From the NCBI RefSeq assembly GCF_001949145.1, contig NW_019091568.1, positions 64,001-85,491 of the forward strand: a stretch of DNA of 21,491 nucleotides. The letters are read 5' to 3'. The notes beneath the pieces are model-generated. The model did no database searches. It saw only the letters and a list, made by a program, of their open reading frames with translations, and was not told the origin of the DNA. Shown here piece after piece: positions 1 to 21,491 of this stretch; within the stretch, counting starts at the first letter, position 1, and every line of letters starts with the position of its first letter. This DNA comes from Acanthaster planci (taxonomy: Eukaryota; Echinodermata; Asteroidea; Valvatida; Acanthasteridae). The position numbers and the translations under genes are program-made.

Positions 1-149
1 CAACAAAAATCTATTGCAGTTAAACCTGTAATCTGATTCTTGTGAAACTTCTCAACCCTCAAATTCCCAAATAGATTTTTTTGTCAGTATTTTCTAAATA
101 ATTTTTTTTGATACTCAATATATTCTACAAGATGAAATTCTTTTTTTTT
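1..149 (-). other. Proximal 3' UTR of the Hippo kinase gene (partial)
   Basis: AT-rich sequence after the stop. No AATAAA or ATTAAA was found on the minus strand here, so the polyadenylation site should lie beyond the left edge. Confidence 0.55.
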
Positions 150-14609
<14,460 letters not shown>

Positions 14610-15627
14610 TTCAACAAAACAGAAAATCTAATGAGTCACATCAAGTCAAACCATGGTAGATGGAGGTGTACTGAGCAAGTTTACCGGCCAATTAATCGGT
14701 CCGTAAAAGCGGAAATCACTGGTTTAATTTCTCAGTCTCATATTGTTCCACGGAGTGTGAGTTGGAACTTCACAGCGGTCTTGATGACATCATATGCGAG
14801 GATCGGGTCAAAGTTTATTGAAACCCGCCCTCAATCGTAAAGCCGCTGCGCTTGTGAGTTACTTGGCTACAGCTACAAATTACACATTCACTAATGGAGC
14901 CACCGGTTTGCGGCTTCTCCTTTTTTTTCCTTAGACGTACGTGTACATGTTACTGCTGGCCTTGCCTTGGCCAATATACTCAACATAATGGCTTATGCTA
15001 TAGTCTTTGCTCCGTCGATTAAAGGTTCAACCTTTTTTACAGTTAGATGCGCAAAATCCATATGCACATTCTATAAATAAGTCGGACGAGTTAACATTTA
15101 ATCCGCAAAGTGATCTGTTGAGTATACATGTACGTTATCTAACATATGATTATTTTGTACTTTATAAAACAGATTAGATTTTTTTTAGTGGACTATGTAC
15201 TGATGAAACATTGACTTATCTTATACAAATTTACAAGCCAATCTTGTTAGACTCAGAACAAGCTCCTTAGGTAGGTCTCATTATACCATAGAGCAAGTCC
15301 CTAGGTTTTAGACATATTTGAATTACAGGAGGATCGTGAAAACTGCATTTTATAATTTAACTCAGATTTTGGGCAACCGAAAAATAAATGTACAAAATAA
15401 CAGTACAAACTGATGAAATGCGGAACGGCTAGAAAAAGGCTACTGTTATCAGATCAAATGCACAGCCGAGTCTAGCCATTAAGCTAGGTGGAGCGTACAT
15501 CGTACATGTACAGTATATGTACGTCAGCGAGGGTACGCTCACGTACGTACGTGTACACAGCTACAGCACAGTCAGCAACTCGCTGTTTTGAAGTTCTTTC
15601 AGAACTTTTCGAAGTACGTCTTTCAGG
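14610..15627. promoter_or_regulatory. Head-to-head intergenic region, likely both promoters
   Basis: The region lies between the kinase ATG (minus) and the ADHFE1 ATG (plus). The kinase-proximal part, about 14680-14850, has more CpG than the introns, a CCAAT at 14688 and a CRE/AP-1-like TGACATCA near 14786. A TATAAATA at about 15073 is plus-oriented but 550 bases from the ADHFE1 ATG. Start sites cannot be fixed from sequence, and whether one promoter serves both genes is unknown. Confidence 0.55.
15491..15556. repeat. GTAC palindrome cluster before ADHFE1
   Basis: GAGCGTAC at 15491 is mirrored by GTACGCTC at 15533, with GTACATGTAC inside and ACGTACGTACGTGTAC after it. The cluster lies in the presumed promoter or 5' UTR of ADHFE1. 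Confidence 0.6.
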
Positions 15628-15686
15628 ATGGCAAGTGGCGTACAGGCTAACATTCTTCGTCTCTTGCAGGATGTTGGGAAAGCTGC
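15628..15686 (+). CDS. ADHFE1: ADHFE1 exon 1 (coding): mitochondrial presequence
   Basis: ATG GCA AGT, then [12 protein letters not shown] and GC|GTAAGT. With the first base of exon 2 it gives AACRCPAHS, closely matching human AACQCPTHS, which fixes both the start exon and the phase. AAGTTCT-TTC-AGAACTT at 15591 forms a small hairpin 20 bases before the ATG. Confidence 0.85.
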
Positions 15687-18600
15687 GTAAGTTTGCATTT
15701 CGAGAAATTCAGCTTAAAATCAACTTTCGCATTGTAACTTTAAGCACGACACTTCTCTCTTCTTACCGTGTTTCCCTAGGCCCCTACTTCGAGAACTCGA
15801 AGTCACCAACTCTGTGCTACTCCGTGCACCCGGAGTATCACGGAATTAGTGATTTCGAGTTCTGGAAGTAATACTTGTGGGCTACCCTGAACATTCGCTT
15901 TTGGAATGGTAGGCCTGTCTAGGCCAAAGGTCAAGGCCTTAACCAAAACTGTGGGGTTCGAAGTCCTTCGCCGTCAAACCCAGTCAGCGCGCAGCAACCG
16001 TAAAAGCTGCTCCTTTCATTTGCTACGTACGTATGCACGGCTGTCTGAATCTTGCATATGTAATGAGCTATGTAGTGGACTTTTCAAAATTGTATACCAC
16101 CTTGTGTTACATTTAAGAATGGAATGTCTTAACATAAATGAGCAGTTAAGATATCAGTCTCATGTCCTTTGTAAACAATACAAATATTCGCAGTCTCTTT
16201 TGGAGGATATTAGCCGTAAAACGTAGGCTTTCTCGTTTTTTCTTGTGAACTCCCATTAACGGAGGGGCTGCGCACTGACTGAACCCCACAGTTCTGGGGT
16301 ATCTAGGCCTATTACTAGTATTACCTCACATTAAAGAGCACCTCTAAGGAAAACTTGTTTTCTCTGATTTTAGCTGTTCAAACTGGGCAAGGGTGCCCCT
16401 TCTCTGTTTTCTCAGAGTGACACAATCTACACTCAGAATTCGCATCTTGGCATGAACAGAAAAAAAGCCCTTTTAAGATTGGTAGGGCCTGTAGTTGAGC
16501 TCTGAGGACAAATGACACTGCATTCAATTTGGAAGCTTCCATATTTATTTGAACAGTTAAAATCAGAGAAAACGTGTTTTCCTCAGAGTCAGAGGTGCTG
16601 TTTAAACATGGGGCCTCCACTTGACAAGCAATTGTGCTGGGGGGGCTCTATCCACCAACGGTTCTGTCTGCATGCCGTGCATGCTAACAAGTGGCAAAAA
16701 TGGATATGTTTAGCTGACTTACCTCTCTTAATTTTACATACAATCTTGTTTCAGAAATCAGAAGTTCGTAAATGTAGTGTGGGCTGAATAGGCCAAATTT
16801 CTTTTCAACTTTCAAAGCTGTTCTTTCATGTCCAGCATAAAATAGTAGAAATGGTTCTAGTTCAGGCCTACCCCTGAACTGTAGGGTTCCTTGTCTGATG
16901 AAGAACCCCACGTACTGTACCATTACCAGTAATCTGCCCTGAGCTCAAGTGCAACCCCAATGGGCGAAAGAAAGACAGGTGGTTACAAGTGGGTTCTTGC
17001 ACGTGTTTTGCGTATATGCTAAGACCATACATTTTGGAATAAATTCATTGCGCGTACTCATCGTGCTCCGTGTCAAACATACTTGCATGTCTATGTGGTG
17101 AATTGGTGCCAAAAGGACAGTCAATTTCATTGACAAACACGCCCTCTTTTGCCCCCTCGAGTACTTGGAGTGGATACCATTTACGATCATCCTTATCAGT
17201 CTCATCGCATTGTCATCCTCAATATTCATATTGTGTGCTGATTGAGACCAAACCTTCCATGTTGGCAATCTCATTTCCAGTATCAGACCACATCCTCAAA
17301 CTAACCATGAATTAGCCATGACTGAAAGAGACTAGCCTCCCACCACAGGTGCCGTTGCCCTGCCCACTCTCAAGCCTTCCGTTTGAACCAACCTACCACA
17401 CCCAAGCATGTGTGCTCCTCCACTGAGGCAGCTACCCAGCCAGAATATGCCTTCGAGGTAAAGCAGTACCTCAAGCTGTATTGTGAGGATTTCTCTTTGG
17501 GAAGGAGAGCAGGCTGAAGTTTAACTTGTTAGAACAAAGTTAAAGGATCCAAACAAATTACTTTGTCATTACCGAGACTTTGCTTTAAAAGAAGAGGAAA
17601 AACAAAGACAACATAATAATTTCACAAATTTGGATTCTTGGAATTTGCGCTTTAAAACAGTATTTTATTATAATAATGTTCTTTATAACAATATCAGGCT
17701 TTATTATTCACGTCACGGTCCACCTGATTTTCACACTGATAAGTGCATTTTTTTTCTTCCAAAACCATGTAGGGTCTGATCTTTTGACATCCCAGTCGAG
17801 TTTTTCCCACAAGTGGTCGCTAAAACTATGGTTGGCTGGTGGAACAAAAGTGAAAGAATAATTCACAGAGTGTAAAAACATCCCACGCAGATATCAGAAC
17901 ACCAGCTAATACACATACTACGAAATATAGCTCTGTTTAAAATGAATGGGTCAAATGTCCCATTGAATGAATTTAAGGTCAATTCGAAAAACTTGGCCAC
18001 CAATACAAGTTGTAAGTAAAATGAGAATGGTCTATTCTCACCAAGTTAACAAGCACAATTGCGTCAACTTCACACAAACAGCAAAATGACTTAAGTGAAA
18101 AGGTTTGTGCAAATCGTAGAGTGAGCTGGGCCACTGCTGTGTTATTCATGCCCGTAAGGCACTATAGACCTTTTTCCAATGATGTCACGATTGTGCTCGA
18201 CCTATCATGTGTTGTGATGGTAATGAGTGCATAGTGTTGTGATGGTAATCTACCTATTCAAGATAAACTAGTCAAGCATCAGCATTCGCACATGCGCTTG
18301 AAGCTACCCGTAGGAACACGCGATCACCGTGGCCAAGGAAGGTTGACACGTGGTGGTATTGTTTACATTTAGTCACGTAGGTGAAAAAGGTCTATAGCTA
18401 TTGTGGCTCTGACTTATTTTGATAATACCATACATCACCATATAGTTGGGAACCATGACGGGCTGATGTGGTATTGATATGACAAGGCTCTAGGCTACAT
18501 ACCGCACCATATATATCAGCTGACAATTCACTTTGAATGTGAAGTTACTGTATATGCATCCAATATAAATTCTCGTCCAGACCGATTTTTGTTTCTGTCT

Positions 18601-21075
18601 GATGTGAATCTCAAAAAGTTAAATTTTGAATGGCCTTAAGTGCATTAAAAGATATATGGAGGAAAAACTGGTTTCCCACAAAATGGTAATCAGTGTATTT
18701 AGGGGTTTGTTATTGTGGAAGGGGCATAGGATGGGCAGCTGGAAAAGGGGTGTGGTTTCAGGAGAGACACGGTGGGAGCAGATTCCCCCATTACCTTTCT
18801 TTTATTAGTAACATCTTCAGTACCCATTTCCCTTTTTTTTATCTTTATCAAGATGGCATGCTCCAACATTAGGTACGGCAAAGGAGTTACCCAGGAGGTT
18901 GGAATGGTAAATATTCATGCTAAGTCAATTCTGGGTCTGCAGATCACCATGCTGTTGGGTCCTATCCAGGTTTGCTTGTGAAGTGTTTTTACAGGTTTGA
19001 GTAAAGCATTGACGGGCAAAAGACAGTATTAAAATTCACGCCACCACCAACTCAAGTTCCACAGAAATTACTCATTTTTCTTTTTTTGTGTGTGTTTAGC
19101 TAAAACATTAATGCACTTGTGATCATAACTGGCAAGTGATAAACCGTTGGTGTTCTGTGGCCTGATCAGCATGTTTTACTTTTATTCCTGCAAAATTCAA
19201 AGATTAGTTACTGAGAAATGTCACTGTATGCCATCTTTCCTCATGTAGGATTTTAACAATCTTGGTGCGAAGAAAGTGTGCGTCATGACAGACAAAATAG
19301 TAAGTTATTTCTGACTTTTCTGATGTCTCAAGGATGTTGATTTCTTTTGTTGATGAGAACCCCCCAAAGTTTGGTCAAATGAAATAAAGTGCTTCTAACT
19401 TAACTTTGTCATCGTTCAGATAGCGAGTCTTCCGATCATGACAGCTGTGTTAGAATCTCTTCAGCGCCACCATGTCAGCCATGATGTGTTCCAGAACGTC
19501 CGTGTTGAACCCACTGATGTCAGGTATGAGCTAAACCTACTTGATTCAAGTCAGAAGATGAAATGAATGTAGGCAGGTGAGGTGAAAAATGAGATGAAGC
19601 CTACAGTCTGTCCGATGGAGAACCTGTAACACCATTGAACACCCAGGGTTTTGCCATCTCCTACAGGTTCCTGATGGCTCCTATAGGTTCCCAATAGATT
19701 TGGCCAGTTGTTTGGGTAGGCGGATACTTCAACTACCTGTGGGAATTCTTAAGATTTTGTTATCTTCAACAGATTCCTGTGGATTTTGTAGGATTACTAC
19801 CTCCCCATAGGAGCTTTTAAATCACTAGTAGGAATCCCATTGGACCCCGCAGGCTTGTGTCGTTTCCCACAGGCACCTATGATTTCTTTCAGGATGTCTT
19901 TTTACTCATAGTCTAGGTTGTAGGATAATTTTTTATGACCCTTGAAGTCCCCAGTAGGAATCCTTTAGGATTCTGTAGGATTAAGTACCCTCGCCTGACC
20001 TTATATTTGCAACCAGACTAGTAGATATGCTGCCCTCAACAGGTCATGCACACACCCAGTAAAAAATTCTTTGCTACCAAATCTTTTATAAAGCTTCAAA
20101 GAAGCCATAGCATTCGCCAAAGCGGGCAACTACGATGCCTTCCTAGCGGTGGGCGGTGGTTCGGTCATGGACACCTGCAAGGCAGCTAATCTCTATGCCA
20201 GCAATCCCGACGCTGACTTCCTGGACTTTGTGAACGCTCCCGTTGGCAAAGGCATGCCGGTCAGAGGAGAGGTGAAACCCTTACTGGCCGGTGAGTTGTA
20301 CCTCGAAATTTCTCTATTGTCCTGGAAAAAACCTGTATCATTGTTTTGTATTGTTTCTCTAATTAGATGAAAATACAATCGAACCCTGGTTAATAAGAGG
20401 TCCTTTGGACTTGCCCAAGTACCTTGTTATAACAGGATCCTTGTGTTATCAGGAATGAAATCAATAAAAAAACCAATGAAAAACAAAGAATTGAGACCTA
20501 AAAATGTCCTTGTTATAAGCAGAATCTTGTATTAACAGTCCTCTTACTGACTGTGTCATTTTTTTCTTCTTGGTCTCAGTTCCTACTACTGCAGGAACTG
20601 GAAGTGAAACAACAGGGGTGGCCATCTTTGACTATATGCCTCTTAGGGCAAAGACAGGTATGCTATTTCTAGCATTTCTTGGTGAAGGTGATTTTCTTCG
20701 TTAAGCACACCCACAATCTTGGATGTAAGGAAGGAAACAAGAAATGCATGCATCTCCAATTTGAGTTAAACATCAGATGTAATTTCCACCTGCATCTCAA
20801 ATTCTGTTCAACTGTCCCAATTTTGCATCTATCAGCACTCCACTCTTGCTTTTCAAATTTCCATCTTGTTGCAATCTGTCACATCAAACCCCCCCTCCCC
20901 ACTACTGGTCATCCTAAATCCTAAAGCTTGCTCTCGTTGAGGGAGTTGTTTGTGCTTTCTTCTCCCTAGGTATTGGCAGCCGAGCCATCAGACCTCTTCT
21001 TGGCATTGTGGATCCCCTCCATGTTATGCACATGCCAACCAATGTGGCTACCTACAGTGGTTTTGATGTGCTTTG
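15628..21075 (+). CDS. ADHFE1: Hydroxyacid-oxoacid transhydrogenase, 5' part, 8 exons
   Basis: Mitochondrial iron-type alcohol dehydrogenase family enzyme. Human ADHFE1 oxidises 4-hydroxybutyrate to succinic semialdehyde while reducing 2-oxoglutarate to D-2-hydroxyglutarate. Eight exons join in consistent phases to 252 codons plus two bases. A Leu/Ile-rich N-terminus with few acidic residues (about 1-20) fits a mitochondrial presequence. Nucleotide-binding GGGS is at 146-149 within [22 protein letters not shown] at 193-203 and DPLHVMHMP to SGFDVLC are family hallmarks; the Asp of SGFD is a metal ligand by comparison with bacterial FucO. The following His and the rest of the C-terminal domain lie to the right of the window. 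Human ADHFE1 is about 467 residues, so roughly half is present. Confidence 0.95.
15785..15870. repeat. 86-bp near-perfect palindrome (hairpin)
   Basis: TACTTCGAGAACTCGAAGTC at the left is mirrored by GATTTCGAGTTCTGGAAGTA at the right, with the axis between 15827 and 15828. About 36 of 43 position pairs can form Watson-Crick pairs and two or so more are wobbles, with almost no loop. It could be a foldback element remnant or, transcribed in the intron, a hairpin RNA. Confidence 0.85.
16335..16601. mobile_element. TTAA-flanked MITE, 267 bp
   Basis: Long terminal inverted repeats, left 16335-16382 and right 16548-16601. Ends read AGAGCACCTCT and, on the other strand, ACAGCACCTCT; both continue to TTTTCTCTGATTTTA and CTGTTCAAA. 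TTAA flanks both sides (16331-16334 and 16602-16605), the duplication typical of piggyBac-type insertion. There is no transposase, so it is non-autonomous. Confidence 0.85.
17349..17457 (+). CDS. ADHFE1: ADHFE1 exon 2: presequence end
   Basis: Encodes [10 protein letters not shown] through EYAFE; human has CQCPTHSHTY through DYAFE. Acceptor CCCACCACAG, donor GAG|GTAAAG. The middle is poorly conserved, as expected for a cleaved leader. Confidence 0.88.
17458..18852 (+). other. ADHFE1 intron 2
   Basis: 1395 bases with the MITE at 18162-18397. Otherwise AT-rich, with no exon recognised. Confidence 0.75.
18162..18397. mobile_element. MITE with CTATAGACCTTTTTC inverted ends, 236 bp
   Basis: Perfect 15-base terminal inverted repeats, CTATAGACCTTTTTC at 18162 and GAAAAAGGTCTATAG at 18383. 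The ends can be read as TA target duplications around TAGACC..GGTCTA. The interior has GTGTTGTGATGGTAAT twice (about 18211 and 18235) and is more CpG-rich than the flanks. No transposase. Confidence 0.85.
18853..18906 (+). CDS. ADHFE1: ADHFE1 exon 3
   Basis: [18 protein letters not shown], equal to human MAVSNIRYG..VTKEVGM. 54 bases, phase 0 at both ends, with a long pyrimidine tract before ATCAAG. Donor ATG|GTAAAT. Confidence 0.95.
18907..19248 (+). other. ADHFE1 intron 3
   Basis: 342 bases, GT..AG, with a T-rich GTGTGTGT stretch near 19086. Nothing else recognised. Confidence 0.8.
19249..19299 (+). CDS. ADHFE1: ADHFE1 exon 4
   Basis: [17 protein letters not shown], equal to human DLKNMGAKNVCLMTDKN. 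51 bases, phase 0. Acceptor CTCATGTAG, donor ATA|GTAAGT. Confidence 0.95.
19420..19523 (+). CDS. ADHFE1: ADHFE1 exon 5
   Basis: Starts [15 protein letters not shown] and ends [11 protein letters not shown] with a split Ser codon; human has [12 protein letters not shown]. Acceptor ATCGTTCAG, donor CAG|GTATGA. Confidence 0.95.
19524..20093 (+). other. ADHFE1 intron 5 with degraded CCTACAGGTTCC repeats
   Basis: 570 bases. From about 19660 to 19985, variants of CTACAGGTTCCTGAT, GTAGGAATCC and CTGTAGGATT recur in both orientations, so the region could fold on itself. This looks like an old, much-mutated simple or tandem repeat. Confidence 0.55.
20094..20290 (+). CDS. ADHFE1: ADHFE1 exon 6: GGGS nucleotide-binding motif
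   Basis: Residues 126-191. Contains [19 protein letters not shown] and [16 protein letters not shown] is the dinucleotide-phosphate loop of the iron-ADH fold. Acceptor TTTTATAAAG, donor GCCG|GTGAGT. Confidence 0.97.
20380..20545. repeat. Degraded TCCTTGTTATAA repeats in ADHFE1 intron 6
   Basis: Four diverged copies: ACCTTGTTATAACAGG, TCCTTGTGTTATCAGG, TCCTTGTTATAAGCAG and TCTTGTATTAACAG, with CCTGGTTAATAAGAGG at the start. No coding content. Confidence 0.6.
20580..20657 (+). CDS. ADHFE1: ADHFE1 exon 7: PTTAGTGSE motif
   Basis: Residues 192-217. [18 protein letters not shown] matches the human enzyme with one change, Ala for Ser in PTT(S)GTGSE; Ala occurs here in many family members. Acceptor TTGGTCTCAG, donor ACAG|GTATGC. 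Confidence 0.97.
20658..20969 (+). other. ADHFE1 intron 7
   Basis: 312 bases; nothing recognised beyond pyrimidine-rich sequence before the exon 8 acceptor. Confidence 0.8.
20970..21075 (+). CDS. ADHFE1: ADHFE1 exon 8: start of metal-binding region
   Basis: Residues 218-252 plus two bases. [18 protein letters not shown], then [16 protein letters not shown] with the Cys codon split. The metal-ligand Asp of SGFD is present. Acceptor TCTCCCTAG, donor TTTG|GTAAGG. Confidence 0.96.
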
Positions 21076-21491
21076 GTAAGGGAGAACTATTTTGAAATTA
21101 AATGTGTGGTTGTAATGCGGTACTAACACTTGTGATAGTGGGTAAGAGAAATTGGAGTGAAGATTAGTTGATATGTCGGGTTCATTTAACAAGATTTTTA
21201 ACTGTTGAAAACTCTTTTCTAATCGTCAAATACAGTCAAGAGTTTCAATTTCAATAAAGCTATGTCAACTTTTCAATTTCTTAACTCATTTATCTCAAAC
21301 ATTTAAATGTACCTCAAAAATCTGATGGACATGCAACTCATTACAGCGATGTTCAGCAGGTCTTGGAAGTTCACCTCATATCTGACAGGGAAATTCAGAA
21401 TCTTACCTCCAAGATTTAGATTTGAAATTTATCTATTCTTTGGTCACACAAGAGCATTAACCACTTGCTGCCGGGGGCAGTTATCAATGTT
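21076..21491 (+). other. Start of ADHFE1 intron 8
   Basis: 416 bases after the exon 8 donor. The next exon should begin with C completing Cys and then His-Ala-Leu-Glu; no such sequence is here, so the intron runs past the edge. Confidence 0.75.

Larger units (their letters stand above)
15687..17348 (+). other. ADHFE1 intron 1
   Basis: 1662 bases. It contains the 86-bp palindrome (15785-15870), an inverted AACTGTGGGGTTC pair (15947 and 16280) and the TTAA-flanked element (16335-16601). Related TGTAGGGTTC and GAACCCCAC words recur at 16880-16910. No exon recognised. Confidence 0.7.

Noticed and set aside
15785-15803. Heat-shock-element reading of TTCGAGAACTCGAA
   Set aside because: Only one proper TTCnnGAA pair is present; the third module is in the wrong orientation, and the sequence is explained by the palindrome.
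15488-15871. 127-residue plus-strand frame covering the ADHFE1 start
   Set aside because: It is in a different frame from the true exon 1 and runs through its donor into the intron palindrome.
21345-21420. Acceptor-like TTACAG followed by an open stretch (DVQQVLEVHLISDREIQNL)
   Set aside because: Tested as ADHFE1 exon 9: the phase would fit, but it lacks the required His-Ala-Leu-Glu and soon stops at TAG.

Overview
This is animal genomic DNA with split genes: short exons with GT..AG junctions, long AT-rich introns, and small non-autonomous transposon remnants. It contains two protein-coding genes placed head to head. The proteins are close to their vertebrate counterparts. Introns are moderate in size and the palindrome TACATGTA/GTACATGTAC is scattered throughout. 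Together this suggests a marine invertebrate deuterostome, most likely an amphioxus (Branchiostoma). That species guess is an inference from style; no species marker was read.

Minus strand, 14609 down to 150: a complete Hippo-pathway kinase gene (MST1/2, STK3/4, Drosophila hippo family). I could join twelve coding exons through compatible splice phases into a protein of 602 residues, from a 14-base first coding exon to the stop after the C-terminal SARAH domain. Kinase domain and SARAH domain are very conservative. The linker between them is not: it has a 27-base microexon carrying a second caspase-like site, an array of ten Thr-Met docking motifs (seven in human MST2 by my recollection), and a Gln/Pro-rich exon with an 11-Gln run. 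The intron behind the Thr-Met exon is mostly a 43-bp minisatellite of about 22 copies.

Plus strand, 15628 to the right edge: the 5' two-thirds of ADHFE1, the mitochondrial iron-type alcohol dehydrogenase family hydroxyacid-oxoacid transhydrogenase. Eight exons join in frame into the first 252 codons plus two bases; the gene continues outside the window.

The two start codons are 1018 bases apart and point away from each other, so 14610-15627 should hold both promoters. A possible orphan first exon on the plus strand (12988) lies in the first intron of the kinase gene. The introns also hold three foldback or MITE-like elements, one 86-bp near-perfect palindrome and several families of degraded repeats. 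No rRNA, tRNA, CRISPR or prokaryotic feature was seen. The two genes have no obvious shared function (growth-control signalling versus mitochondrial 4-hydroxybutyrate metabolism); their pairing looks positional.
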